A stretch of DNA of 64,000 nucleotides from DASXHY01 sp035552155 (GCA_035552155.1 DASZLX010000018.1:186001-250000); one strand, 5' to 3'; shown: positions 8,757-17,176, counted from the stretch's first letter. Made by a program: numbers and translations. Notes: a model not told the origin generated them from the sequence alone.

Positions 8757-9709
8757 TGCTTCTCCTCTTTCACTGTGTCGGGCATGGTGATGCTCCGGAA
8801 AACTTCATCGAGCCGCCCTTCCTCGGTGTGCAATTCCTCAATGCGCCAACCCTGCGCGGCGTCGGCAATACTGTGCGCGAGGGCGCCGTTTGCGCTCGTC
8901 TTAGGAAAGACGCGGGCGGTGACTCCGCTGGCGTCCTCTTTGATCACGGTGACGCGCTTGACGGTGGGGAGCTGCGCCAACCTCTGGCTAACAGTTGCGC
9001 CATTGACTCCGGTAACGCGCAAGGTGACCGCGCCCGCCCATTCGGATTTCTGACGCAACTCGGCGGGCGTGCCGTTGGCGACGATTCTGCCGCGGTCGAT
9101 GATGATGGCGCGCGAACAAACGGCGTCCACTTCCTCCAGAATGTGAGTCGAAAAAATAATGGCTTTTTTCTCACCCATGCGGCGGATGAGATTGCGGATT
9201 TCGTGCTTCTGGTTCGGGTCGAGGCCGTCAGTTGGTTCGTCCAGCACGAGCACGTCCGGATCGTGAATAATGGATTGCGCGAAACAAGTGCGGTGACGGT
9301 AACCTTTGGAAAGTGTTTCGACACTTTGATGCTGCACGGATTCGAGGAAACACATTTCGATGGCGCGCGCGACGGCATTTTTCCTCGCGTCACCGCGAAG
9401 CCCGCGCAACTCGGCGGCGAAACTCAAAAAACCGTGGACGGTCATGTCGGTGTAAGCGGGCGCGTTTTCGGGCAGATAACCAATGAGGCGCTTGGCGGGA
9501 ATGGGATTTTCGACCATGTCGAAGCCGCCGACGGTGACCGTACCTTCGGTGGGCGGAATGAAGCCGGTGATCATTCTCATGGTGGTGGATTTGCCGGCGC
9601 CGTTCGGCCCAAGAAAGCCGAGCACTTCACCTCGTTGCACCGAAAAAGAAATGCGGTCAACCGCCCGTTTGGTGCCGAAAATTTTAACCAGATTTTGAAC
9701 GTTAATCAT
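8753..9709 (-). CDS. ABC transporter ATP-binding protein (GldA-like)
   Basis: The 318-residue ATPase is the first gene of the leftward four-gene operon. It has Walker A GPNGAGKSTT, a Q-loop region, the signature SKGYRHRTCFAQ (degenerate form of LSGGQ, as in many ABC-2 ATPases), Walker B VLVLDEPTDGLDP and the switch histidine in IIFSTHILEEV. A C-terminal extension of about 90 residues after the nucleotide-binding domain is usual for this group. Start is the ATG at 9709 (MINVQNLVKIFG); longer in-frame extensions cover intergenic sequence. It powers the permease at 8010. Confidence 0.92.
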   Translation of the reverse strand: MINVQNLVKIFGTKRAVDRISFSVQRGEVLGFLGPNGAGKSTTMRMITGFIPPTEGTVTVGGFDMVENPIPAKRLIGYLPENAPAYTDMTVHGFLSFAAELRGLRGDARKNAVARAIEMCFLESVQHQSVETLSKGYRHRTCFAQSIIHDPDVLVLDEPTDGLDPNQKHEIRNLIRRMGEKKAIIFSTHILEEVDAVCSRAIIIDRGRIVANGTPAELRQKSEWAGAVTLRVTGVNGATVSQRLAQLPTVKRVTVIKEDASGVTARVFPKTSANGALAHSIADAAQGWRIEELHTEEGRLDEVFRSITMPDTVKEEKQ

Positions 9710-9866
9710 ATTGGCGAAGCGCAGCGCGCCGATTCCTGCCGCGAACGACTGCTCGGAATAGCGAGTCCCGCAAGAAAAGTAAACGGGATTTTCACCGCCA
9801 TTGTTTTTGACGGCGGATTTGCGTACATTCCCGCTTACATTGTTACTTTTGGAAAAAAATCTCTCA

Positions 9867-10394
9867 ATGATGTTCAAATTTTTTTTGAAACTGTTTCTGA
9901 AAGTTTTGCCGAAAGACACATTTGCCCCTTATTTTAAGCCGTTTTTTTTGAGCCTGGCGCTGCTCGGGCCCATGGGTTTCGGCGGCTGTTTGACGGGGCC
10001 GCCGCTGCCAAAAGTGAATCTTTCCGAACCCGGCTGGAACGTGCGGCAGGGACAGGCCGTGTGGCGTCCAAAAAAAGACGGGCCGGAAATCGCCGGTGAA
10101 CTTCTGGCCGCGACGCGCGCGGACGGCTCGGCGTTTGTGCAATTCACAAAAACGCCCTTCCCCTTCGCCATCGCTCAGATGTCGCCGCGCGGGTGGCAGA
10201 TTGAATTCCCGCCGCAGAATAAACATTTTGCCGCGCCCGGATCTCCGCCGGCGCGCATCATCTGGTTTCAACTTGCCGATGCGCTGCTCGGAAAACCGGT
10301 GGCCAAACACTGGGCGTGGAGCAACTCGGAAGCGAACTGGCAATTGGAAAACTCCTCTTCCGGCGAATCGTTGGAAGGTTATTTCACCCAATGA
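9867..10394 (+). CDS. Outer-membrane-type lipoprotein of the polyene-like cassette (DUF3261/LolB-like)
   Basis: A 175-residue protein with a basic N-terminus (MMFKFFLKLFLKVLPK), a hydrophobic segment FFLSLALLGPM and a lipobox GFGGC, so a lipid-anchored secreted protein. The body is about 130 residues with GWQIEFPPQNKHF and a W-rich C-terminus (WFQL, HWAWSNSEANWQL). That layout resembles the small LolB- or DUF3261-like lipoproteins found beside MMPL exporters in aryl-polyene clusters; the match is by context and pattern, not strong identity. Its stop overlaps the exporter start by 4 nt. ATG 9867 or 9870 could be used; the upstream extension to 9801 is unlikely. Confidence 0.65.
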   Translation: MMFKFFLKLFLKVLPKDTFAPYFKPFFLSLALLGPMGFGGCLTGPPLPKVNLSEPGWNVRQGQAVWRPKKDGPEIAGELLAATRADGSAFVQFTKTPFPFAIAQMSPRGWQIEFPPQNKHFAAPGSPPARIIWFQLADALLGKPVAKHWAWSNSEANWQLENSSSGESLEGYFTQ

Positions 10395-12892
10395 CGCTTC
10401 CCCGCCGAGTTATCGTTGGGTTATGGATTGTCCTGCCGGTGCTCATCGCGATTGGCGTGGCGCGGCTGCGTTTCGATGTTGAAGTACTGGATCTATTGCC
10501 CTCGAACAATCGCGCTGTGGAGGGCTTGAAGCTTTATCAGCAACATTTTTCCAATGCGCGCGAATTGATCATCACGGTGCGCTCGACGGACGCGCAGCAA
10601 ACTGAAACTGCGGCGCGGGCGATTGCCGACCGGTTGCGGCAGCAGACCCATCTCGTCACGAGCGTGACGTGGCAGCCGCCGTGGCTGGAAAATCCCGCGC
10701 AAACATCCGAGCTGATTGCTTATTTGTGGTTCAACCAGCCGCCTGCCGTTTTTGGCCAACTCATCAATCGGCTCGCGCCGGAAAAGCTTCCGGCGGCGCT
10801 GGCCGATGCGCGCGACGAACTCGCCGGCTCGATGTCGCCGGATGTCATCGCGCGGCTGAGTTACGATCCGCTGCGGCTGACGCAATTGCCCGAGAGCGTG
10901 GCCGGCGCAGCGCCGAATTTCGCGCAGGGCGGGGATTTATTCAGTTCGCGCGACGGCAAATTCCGGATCATTTTCGTGGAGGCAAATACTCCGCTGGCGA
11001 CCTACAAGGAATGCTACGCCTGGCTGCAGACGATTCAAGCGCAGGTGGACAGCGCCCGCGCGGACAACCATTTGTCGCCGGACACAATTTTCGAATACAC
11101 GGGCCGGCCGGCGTTTGTTTCGGAAATTGCGCGCGGCATGGAGCATGACATCACGATTTCGGTGGGCGGCACGTCGGTCATTATTGCGATTTTATTCTGG
11201 CTGGCGCATCGGCGAGTGAAACCGATGCTCTGGCTGCTGACGTTGCTGGCGCTGATTCTAGCAGGCACTTTGGCGCTCGGCGGCTTGATTTACGGCAGCA
11301 TTAACGTGGTGAGCATGGGTTTCGCGGCGATTCTGCTGGGGCTGGCGGTGGATTACGCGGTGGTGCATTACCAGGAGGCGCTGGCGCATCCGGATTTGTC
11401 GGTGCCGGAAATTCGGGGCGCCATCGCACCGAGCATTTTTTGGGCGGCGACCACGACGATCTGCGCTTTTTTGGTTTTGAACTTTGGCGGACTTCCGGGA
11501 CTTGGGCAATTGGGCACGCTGGTGGGGGTCGGTGTGGCGCTGTCGGCGTTTGTCATGATTTTTGCATTTTTGCCGCCACTGTTTCCGGAGCGAAGGAAAG
11601 CAAGAGCGGCCCTCACCCCTGCCCTCTCCCATCGGATGGGAGAGGGGGAAGTTGTTCCAGCGGGGAAAATTGGCGTGGGCACTTCGGTTCGCGCTGGCGG
11701 CGCGCACGGAGTGGCGCGCCCTACCGGTGCGCCGAAAAATTCGGGCGTGGTGTTTGCAATTACGGCAGGCGTCATTTTATTTTCCATTGTCGTTTTGCTT
11801 TTTGGCATTCCGAAAATGGATCCAACGGCAAATGCCCTTCGTCCGCGCAACAGCAAGGCCTACGCAGCGCTTGATCGAATCCAGCAGCAATTAGGTCAGA
11901 AAAAGGAGCCCCTTTGGCTGCTCCTCGCCGGAACCAGCGAACGCGAGGTCGCGCGAAAGCTGGATGCCGCCAAACCGATTCTGGAACAGGCAGCCAGCAA
12001 TCACGTGCTGGCCGGTTTCACGCTCGCGAGCGCGCTTTGGCCGCGGCCGGATTTTCAGCTGGCGAACCGGCCGGTGGCGCTCAAGCTTTCCGAAGGACGC
12101 GATGTGATTCGGAACGCGATTTTAACCAATGGTTTCACCGAAACCGCCTTCGGCCTGGGCGGGGGAATTCTCGACACGTGGCGGCGCGCGGCGGAAACGC
12201 CCGGAGTTTTTTGGCCCACCAATGATTTGGACCGGTGGATTTTCGAGAAGCTCATTGCGCGCACTTCCACAAACTTTTACGCCCTCGGCTTCCTTTATCC
12301 GGGCGAAAAAAATTCCGACGCCAGCATTTCGCGACTGGAGCAGGAGTTGGAAACGGAAAACGATGTGTGGCTGTCCGGATGGCAATTGCTGGGGCGCGCC
12401 GTGCTGGGAAGCGTGATGAAAAACCTGTGGAAGCTGGTCGTGCCGATGGTCGGCCTGGTGCTGCTGTCGCTGTGGCTGGCCTTCCGGCGGCCAACGGAGA
12501 TTCTGCTCAGCCTGTCGATCCTGTTTCTCAGCGGGCTGCTGCTATTATCGGTGATGCACCTGGCCGGCTGGTCCTGGAATTTGCTCAATCTGATGGGGCT
12601 TCCGCTGATTTTGGGGACGGGCGTGGACTACAGTATTTTTATGCAGCTCGCGCTGCGGCGTTATCATGGTGATTTGGGCATGGCGCATCGCGCCGTGGGA
12701 CGGGCGTTGTTGTTGTGCGGCGCGACAGCCGCGGCTGGATTTGGCGCGCTGACTTTTTCCAGCAACGCGGGGATGTCGAGTCTGGGGCAGGTTTGCGCTG
12801 TCGGCATCGGTTGCAATATGTTAATTTCGGTTTTCCTGCTGCCAACCTGGTGGGCCACACTGACGAAGAAACGAACCAATACCGCATCCTGA
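10391..12892 (+). CDS. MMPL/RND-family exporter of the polyene-like cassette
   Basis: An 833-residue membrane protein with two homologous halves. Each has one leading helix, a large periplasmic loop and a five-helix bundle (first half: SVGGTSVIIAILFW, MLWLLTLLALILAG, GFAAILLGLAVDYAVVHYQEAL; second half: LVVPMVGLVLLSL, LNLMGLPLILGTGVDYSIFM). The GLAVDYA and GTGVDYS motifs carry the conserved Asp-Tyr pair of MMPL proton relay sites. It probably exports a lipid or polyene product across the inner membrane. The gene overlaps the lipoprotein gene before it (ATGA) and the acyltransferase after it (TGATG). A repeat-derived segment of about 40 residues (ALTPALSHRMGEGE onward) is inserted in frame between the halves; see the repeat at 11608. 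Confidence 0.88.
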   Translation: MTLPRRVIVGLWIVLPVLIAIGVARLRFDVEVLDLLPSNNRAVEGLKLYQQHFSNARELIITVRSTDAQQTETAARAIADRLRQQTHLVTSVTWQPPWLENPAQTSELIAYLWFNQPPAVFGQLINRLAPEKLPAALADARDELAGSMSPDVIARLSYDPLRLTQLPESVAGAAPNFAQGGDLFSSRDGKFRIIFVEANTPLATYKECYAWLQTIQAQVDSARADNHLSPDTIFEYTGRPAFVSEIARGMEHDITISVGGTSVIIAILFWLAHRRVKPMLWLLTLLALILAGTLALGGLIYGSINVVSMGFAAILLGLAVDYAVVHYQEALAHPDLSVPEIRGAIAPSIFWAATTTICAFLVLNFGGLPGLGQLGTLVGVGVALSAFVMIFAFLPPLFPERRKARAALTPALSHRMGEGEVVPAGKIGVGTSVRAGGAHGVARPTGAPKNSGVVFAITAGVILFSIVVLLFGIPKMDPTANALRPRNSKAYAALDRIQQQLGQKKEPLWLLLAGTSEREVARKLDAAKPILEQAASNHVLAGFTLASALWPRPDFQLANRPVALKLSEGRDVIRNAILTNGFTETAFGLGGGILDTWRRAAETPGVFWPTNDLDRWIFEKLIARTSTNFYALGFLYPGEKNSDASISRLEQELETENDVWLSGWQLLGRAVLGSVMKNLWKLVVPMVGLVLLSLWLAFRRPTEILLSLSILFLSGLLLLSVMHLAGWSWNLLNLMGLPLILGTGVDYSIFMQLALRRYHGDLGMAHRAVGRALLLCGATAAAGFGALTFSSNAGMSSLGQVCAVGIGCNMLISVFLLPTWWATLTKKRTNTAS
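11608..11740 (+). repeat. Palindromic repeat inserted in frame in the MMPL exporter gene
   Basis: Positions 11608-11662 match 43315-43369 at 53 of 55 bases. The core hairpin is CCCTCTCCCATC / GGATGGGAGAGGG. The following stretch to about 11740 contains a second repeat-like piece (GGAGTGGCGCGCCCTACC). The frame stays open, encoding the low-complexity loop ALTPALSHRMGEGE...GAPKNSG between the two membrane halves. Confidence 0.85.
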
Positions 12893-13803
12893 TGCCTCCC
12901 GCCGCTTCCATTCCCAAACATCAACTCGAAGCTCCTTCGTCGCTCTACCGCGCTGAATTCTGGCGGATGGGTTTGGGGTTCGTGCATTTCGTGCCGCGGG
13001 CAGTTTGCGTGAGATTTGGGCGTGCGCTGGCGAATTTCTATTGGCTGCTGGCCCGCGAGCGGCGCGAAGTGGTAATCCAAAATCTTTTGCCGGCGTTGAA
13101 CAACGATCGCGCGGCGGCGGTAAAGAAAGCGAAGGAGCTCATTCATGGGTTTGCGATCAAGGTGGTTGATCTTTGGCGGTACGAAGCTGGTTTGCCAATC
13201 GAGAACACGTTCGGCCATGCTACGGGATGGGAGCGTTTTGAAAAGGCCGTGGCGCAAAAACGCGGCGTGCTCCTGCTGACGCCGCATCTTGGCAATTGGG
13301 AATTCGGCGGCCCGTGGCTGACGCAAAAAGGCATCACGCTGCAGGTGATCACGATGGCCGAGCCGGGCCGGAACTTCACGCGGCTCCGGCAGGCCTCGCG
13401 CGCGCGATGGAACATCGAGACGCTCGTGATCGGCACGGACCCGTTCGCGTTTGTGGATATCATCCGGCGGCTGGAGGCGGGCGCGGTAATCGCGTTGCTG
13501 ATTGACCGTCCCCTGCCCACCACTTCCGCAACCGTCAATCTTTTTGGAAAACCATTTGCGGCCTCGACGGCCGCGGCCGAACTGGCGCGGGCCTCGGGTT
13601 GCGCGCTGCTGCCGGTTTACCTGCCGCGGCGCGGCGACACTTACGAGGCGCACGTGCTCCCGGAAATTTCCTATGACCGCGCCCTTTTGCGCGACATGGC
13701 GGCCCGGCAACAGCTCACTCAAAAAATCGTGACGGCTTTCGAGCCGGTCATACAACAACACATTGAACAATGGTACCAATTCATTCCTGTGTGGCAGAAA
13801 TAA
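12892..13803 (+). CDS. Lysophospholipid acyltransferase, LpxL/HtrB-like
   Basis: A 303-residue member of the LABLAP acyltransferase family. The catalytic H-x4-E motif is HLGNWE near residue 128 in LLLTPHLGNWEFGG. Other family blocks include LARERREVVIQNLLPAL near the N-terminus and VIALLIDRP, corresponding to the usual D-x-DRP-type block. These enzymes transfer acyl chains from acyl-ACP to lipids at the inner membrane; similar genes occur in aryl-polyene clusters, where they esterify the polyene to a lipid. The start ATG overlaps the exporter's TGA, so it belongs to the same operon. A role in lipid A acylation is the alternative. Confidence 0.85.
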   Translation: MPPAASIPKHQLEAPSSLYRAEFWRMGLGFVHFVPRAVCVRFGRALANFYWLLARERREVVIQNLLPALNNDRAAAVKKAKELIHGFAIKVVDLWRYEAGLPIENTFGHATGWERFEKAVAQKRGVLLLTPHLGNWEFGGPWLTQKGITLQVITMAEPGRNFTRLRQASRARWNIETLVIGTDPFAFVDIIRRLEAGAVIALLIDRPLPTTSATVNLFGKPFAASTAAAELARASGCALLPVYLPRRGDTYEAHVLPEISYDRALLRDMAARQQLTQKIVTAFEPVIQQHIEQWYQFIPVWQK

Positions 13804-13805
13804 AA

Positions 13806-13945
13806 GCTCCACATTCCAAAATCCAAGTAGTTCCAATGAAGCTCCAAGATACAAACTCCAAACAAGTTCGCCGCGTAATCTGTTTTAGACATTGGAGCTT
13901 GGTTTTTCTATGGAGCTTGGTGCTTGGAGTTTGGAACTTCGGCGC
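13806..13945. repeat. Inverted-repeat element spanning the start of the LolA-like gene
   Basis: Left arm about 13810-13870 is rich in ATTCCAA/CCAAG/CTCCAA words; right arm about 13893-13942 has the complementary TTGGAGCTTGG/CTTGGAG/TTTGGAA words, so the element can fold back on itself. A related copy lies at 60395-60522; in the right arm 34 of 43 aligned positions agree. The element covers the start codon and signal peptide of the LolA-like gene. Confidence 0.75.
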
Positions 13946-14567
13946 GCACGCCGCTGAGACTAACGACGTTTTAACCGCCTGGCTCAACGCGCAAACCAAG
14001 ATTCACACGTGGTCGGCTGATCTCACGCAAACGCGCATTCTGAAATCGCTCACGCAACCGCTCACGTCCGCGGGGCATGTGTGGTTTGAAGCACCGAATC
14101 GATTCCGCTGGGAGCTGGGGCATCCGCCGCAGACGATTGCGGTGCGCGGGCCCGAGGAGATGCTGGTGATTTATCCACGGCTGAAACACGCCGAACGTTA
14201 TCCGCTGACGGGCGACCAGGCGGGCCAGTGGCGCGATGTGATGAAGCTGCTCGAAGCGGGGTTTCCGCGCAGCCAGGGGGAAATGGAGGCGCAATACAAC
14301 GTGCTCGCGCAACGCACGACGAACGACGTTTGCGAACTGACGCTGCAACCGAAATCCGCCACGGCGCGAAAAATGATGCCGCAAATCAAAATCGGGTTTT
14401 CCACGGCAGATTTTTCGCTGCGCTCGACGGAGTTGCAGTTTGCGGACGGGTCGATCATGCGAAATGATTTTAAAAATGCGGAAGTGAATCCGAAGCTCGA
14501 TGATTCGCTGTTTACGCCGACACTAGAGAGTGATTACAAGATTTCGGAGCCATTTAAAAACAAATGA
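13836..14567 (+). CDS. LolA-like outer-membrane lipoprotein carrier protein
   Basis: A 243-residue secreted protein. After a signal peptide (hydrophobic core WSLVFLWSLVLGVWNFG, likely cleavage after AHA) it matches LolA: DVLTAWLNAQTKIHTWSADLTQ, the half-barrel strand GHVWFEAPNRFRWEL, and a late FSLRSTELQFADGSIMRNDFKNAEVN-like region. LolA shuttles lipids or lipoproteins across the periplasm; this context suggests it ferries the product handled by the MMPL exporter to the outer membrane. It starts 32 bp after the acyltransferase stop. The start codon and signal peptide lie inside a dispersed inverted repeat (13806-13945), so the secretion signal seems repeat-derived. Confidence 0.82.
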   Translation: MKLQDTNSKQVRRVICFRHWSLVFLWSLVLGVWNFGAHAAETNDVLTAWLNAQTKIHTWSADLTQTRILKSLTQPLTSAGHVWFEAPNRFRWELGHPPQTIAVRGPEEMLVIYPRLKHAERYPLTGDQAGQWRDVMKLLEAGFPRSQGEMEAQYNVLAQRTTNDVCELTLQPKSATARKMMPQIKIGFSTADFSLRSTELQFADGSIMRNDFKNAEVNPKLDDSLFTPTLESDYKISEPFKNK

Positions 14568-14589
14568 ATCCGGAGCAGTCAAATTGCGA

Positions 14590-14610
14590 CGGTCACAGAC
14601 CGCCGCTACA
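14590..14610. repeat. Short copy of the GTAGCGGCG palindromic repeat
   Basis: GGTCACAGACCGCCGCTACA lies between the LolA-like and dehydratase genes. The same words recur at 44634-44653 and, reverse-complemented, inside the RNase P RNA gene near 60072-60090. It forms a small hairpin (GGTC/GACC). Confidence 0.7.
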
Positions 14611-14616
14611 TAACGC

Positions 14617-15048
14617 ATGAGTGACGCGCTGAAACTTTTGCCGCATGGGCCGGAGTTTCGCTTCGTGGACCGCCTGCTGCGGCTGGAACCGGGCATGAGC
14701 GGCGCGGGTGAATATTTGGTGCGCGGCGACGAGCCGTTTTTGCACGGGCACTTCCCCGGAGAACCAATCTTCCCGGGAGTGTTGCTAGTGGAGGCCGCAG
14801 CGCAATTGGCGGGAACGGTTGCGCAAAGTGATCCGCAGATTCACCCGATGGCGGGATTGAAGCTGACGGCAATGCGGGGGATTAAAATTCTGGGAACGGC
14901 GCGGCCCGGCGAAATCATTTGCCTGGAGGCGAAAGTTTTGAATCGATTGGGGAATTTGGTGCAGGCGCAGGTGAGCGCGAGTGTGAATGGACAGGTGGTG
15001 ATGCAGGGGGAATTGACCCTGAGTGGGAATGCACTCGGACGTGCCTGA
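14617..15048 (+). CDS. FabZ/ApeI-like 3-hydroxyacyl-ACP dehydratase
   Basis: A 143-residue single hot-dog protein. The block FLHGHFPGEPIFPGVLLVEAAAQLAG carries the FabZ catalytic His (HFPG) and the downstream Glu (EAAAQ). Length and start (ATG 14617) match the family. FabZ-type enzymes dehydrate 3-hydroxyacyl-ACP to trans-2-enoyl-ACP in the cytosol; ApeI/ApeP relatives do this during aryl-polyene chain extension. Being in line with exporter, acyltransferase and LolA-like genes and facing an AMP ligase, a specialised role is more likely than general fatty acid synthesis, but the housekeeping alternative cannot be excluded. Confidence 0.85.
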   Translation: MSDALKLLPHGPEFRFVDRLLRLEPGMSGAGEYLVRGDEPFLHGHFPGEPIFPGVLLVEAAAQLAGTVAQSDPQIHPMAGLKLTAMRGIKILGTARPGEIICLEAKVLNRLGNLVQAQVSASVNGQVVMQGELTLSGNALGRA

Positions 15049-15052
15049 CCAA

Positions 15053-16315
15053 TCAAGTCGTCTTTTCCAAATACCGTTTTCGCCATTCGACGCGGGAGAG
15101 TTTTCCACGCTGGGAGGCGAAGAGTGATTCGACCAGCCACCATTCGCGCGGAACCTGCCAGGCGGGGAGTTGCGCGAGGAGAAATTGTTTCAACGCATCG
15201 CTGGCGACGCTCGTCTTCGCGGAAACGCAGGCCACTATCGTGTCGCCGCGCTGCGCGTCCGAACTTGGCACGCCGAACACGACGCATTCGCGCACGCCGG
15301 GATGGGTGAGCAGTATTTTTTCGATGCTCTCGGGGGAAACTTTTCTGCCCGCAACGTTGATTTGATCGCCGGCGCGACCGCGAAAGTAAACCAGCCCATG
15401 GGAAATTTCGGCGAGGTCATTGGTGCGAAAAACGCCGCCCGCCAGTCTCCCGCCCGGCTCCGGCCAATAGCTTTGGCCGACGGCTTTGCTCCGCACTTCG
15501 AGGCATCCATCATCGCCGACCGCGAGGTCCACATTGCGCATGGGCGCGCCGGCGCAGGAATCATCCTGACGCGGGGCGGCGGCGGCATCGTAGGCGATTC
15601 CACCGCATTCGCTGCTGCCGTAAAAGTTGTGAATTTTCAAGCCGCCGCTGGCAAATATGTTTTGCTCGAGGGAAACTGGCAACGGCGCGCCGGCGGAAAT
15701 CGCGAGGCGGATGTTGCGCGGTATCGCGCCGGCGTCGTGCCACGTGCGCCAGAGCGCGGGGACGGCGGCGAGGGTGATGGACGGTTCAGTTTTGGCAGCC
15801 TGCCGGACAATTTCCGGCAACGGCGCGCCGGCCAGGACCAAGGGAATGCCGTGCAATAACAGAGGCAGGACGAGATTTGAAAACCCGTACGAGTGGGCGA
15901 GTGAAATGACACCGAGGTTCGGCCAGTCCGATCGCAAGCCCATGGTGGCGACGATGTTTTCAGCATCAGCCATCAACTGGGAGGCGGTAAAGGCAACGAA
16001 GCGCGGCGAGCCGGTGGTGCCTGAGGTCATTTTCAGGTGAACAATTTCTGCGGGCAGGCCGGGCGGGATTTCCGGCGCTCGCTGGTCGGCCTCCATCGGG
16101 CAAATGATTTTTCCCGCGCGCCAGGTGCGCAGCACGGCCAGAATGAATTCGGCGGAAAGGCCGGAGGGAAAAAGAATATCCTGGCTGCCGCTGGATGAGG
16201 CATCGACGGCCGTTTCCAATTCATGAAAAGTCCATTGACGGCCGGAAGGCAGGTCGCGCAGGGCGAGTTCCTCCGGGCGGGCGCGCGCAATTTCAAGCCA
16301 TCGTTCGTAAAGCAT
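15053..16315 (-). CDS. AMP-dependent acyl/aryl-CoA or -ACP ligase (ANL superfamily)
   Basis: A compact 420-residue ANL enzyme. It has the P-loop A3 motif MTSGTTGSPRFVAFT, A5 NFYGSSECGG, A7 TNDLAEI, the hinge A8 YFRGRAGDQINVAGRKVSPESIE and the A10 lysine in QRGKLSRVEW. The A1-A2 region is shortened, as in ApeH-like aryl-polyene ligases and some fatty acyl-AMP ligases. It would activate a carboxylic acid as an acyl-adenylate and load it on CoA or ACP. It converges on the dehydratase gene with a 4-bp gap and is the last gene of a leftward set with the LysM protein and a hypothetical secreted protein. Confidence 0.88.
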   Translation of the reverse strand: MLYERWLEIARARPEELALRDLPSGRQWTFHELETAVDASSSGSQDILFPSGLSAEFILAVLRTWRAGKIICPMEADQRAPEIPPGLPAEIVHLKMTSGTTGSPRFVAFTASQLMADAENIVATMGLRSDWPNLGVISLAHSYGFSNLVLPLLLHGIPLVLAGAPLPEIVRQAAKTEPSITLAAVPALWRTWHDAGAIPRNIRLAISAGAPLPVSLEQNIFASGGLKIHNFYGSSECGGIAYDAAAAPRQDDSCAGAPMRNVDLAVGDDGCLEVRSKAVGQSYWPEPGGRLAGGVFRTNDLAEISHGLVYFRGRAGDQINVAGRKVSPESIEKILLTHPGVRECVVFGVPSSDAQRGDTIVACVSAKTSVASDALKQFLLAQLPAWQVPREWWLVESLFASQRGKLSRVEWRKRYLEKTT

Positions 16316-16339
16316 TGCAGTCAGGTAGCGCGAATATTA

Positions 16340-16657
16340 TTAGGGACGCGCATGGGAAGAGGTGTCGGGAGGGGAAAAATAAAGTCTCTGTCCAATCCTC
16401 AATCGCGACCAATCAGTGCCGGGATTCAGAGCGAAAAGGTTTCCGAGCGGCAAACACAGGTGTCGCGAAATCAGAGCGGCGGTATCGCCCGGCTGGACTA
16501 AATAAACCCTGGATTCAGGAAACGCGGAGGCAGGAAGCGGATACACTGGCTGGTAATTCCGTGCCAGGCGGCCGTTACGCGCATCACCCTTCGACGCGCA
16601 AGCAGCGGCAAAGAGCACACAAAGCAGAAATGCGATATTGAAGTTGCGGATGCGCAC
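16340..16657 (-). CDS. Small LysM-domain lipoprotein
   Basis: A 105-residue protein with a hydrophobic leader (FLLCVLFAAACAS), where AAAC reads as a lipobox. A single LysM domain follows: VYLVQPGDTAALISRHLCLPLGNL then ALNPGTDWSRLRIGQRLYF. LysM binds N-acetylglucosamine polymers, so peptidoglycan attachment in the periplasm is likely. The start is GTG at 16657, two bases after the upstream stop, pointing to coupled translation; the ligase starts 24 bp further on. Confidence 0.8.
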   Translation of the reverse strand: MRIRNFNIAFLLCVLFAAACASKGDARNGRLARNYQPVYPLPASAFPESRVYLVQPGDTAALISRHLCLPLGNLFALNPGTDWSRLRIGQRLYFSPPDTSSHARP

Positions 16658-16659
16658 GT

Positions 16660-17136
16660 CTAATTCTCTTTCACATTCACCGGAATCATTTTGAAGTTTT
16701 TGGTTTCATTCTTCCAGGTCACGGTCACGCGAGAGATTTTGCGGGAGTCACCCGAAGCCAATAAATAATCGACGGTCGTTAGTCCAGCAGTTGCGCGAGT
16801 AAAGTAAGGTGCGGGCAGGGAAAGTCCATCCGGGGATTTTGCATCGATGGTGATTTTTTCGGCGTTGGTTAGCCCAAACTCTTCAAAATTCGCCGAACCG
16901 ATACGCAATCTGAGCAACCCAAATTGTCGAACATCGACGACATCGATCCAGAAATCCACGCCTTTTATTGCCTGGGCGTCGCTTTTCGAAACAATTTCGG
17001 GCAGGGCATTCGTCAGATCCGCGTGACAAACAGTGATTGAAGATATTAATGCGATGAGCAGGGACCACAATGCGCCGCGATGGGAGACCGCCCTATTGTT
17101 TCTGGTTCCTGTTTCGCCAAAATATTTTACTTGCAC
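16660..17136 (-). CDS. Hypothetical secreted protein
   Basis: I do not recognise this family. The clear part begins with a signal-peptide-like segment LWSLLIALISSITVCHA, then a soluble domain of about 130 residues (DFWIDVVDVRQFGLLRLRIG, DYLLASGDSRKISRVTVTW). It is the first gene of the leftward trio with LysM lipoprotein and AMP ligase. The start is uncertain: GTG at 17136 is the best placed; the longer frame to 17298 would overlap the divergent lipoprotein gene and runs through repeat-like sequence, so it was not used. Confidence 0.55.
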   Translation of the reverse strand: MQVKYFGETGTRNNRAVSHRGALWSLLIALISSITVCHADLTNALPEIVSKSDAQAIKGVDFWIDVVDVRQFGLLRLRIGSANFEEFGLTNAEKITIDAKSPDGLSLPAPYFTRATAGLTTVDYLLASGDSRKISRVTVTWKNETKNFKMIPVNVKEN

Positions 17137-17176
17137 ACCCCAAGGAATACACGAATAGCTTTTGGAGCAAGACAGA

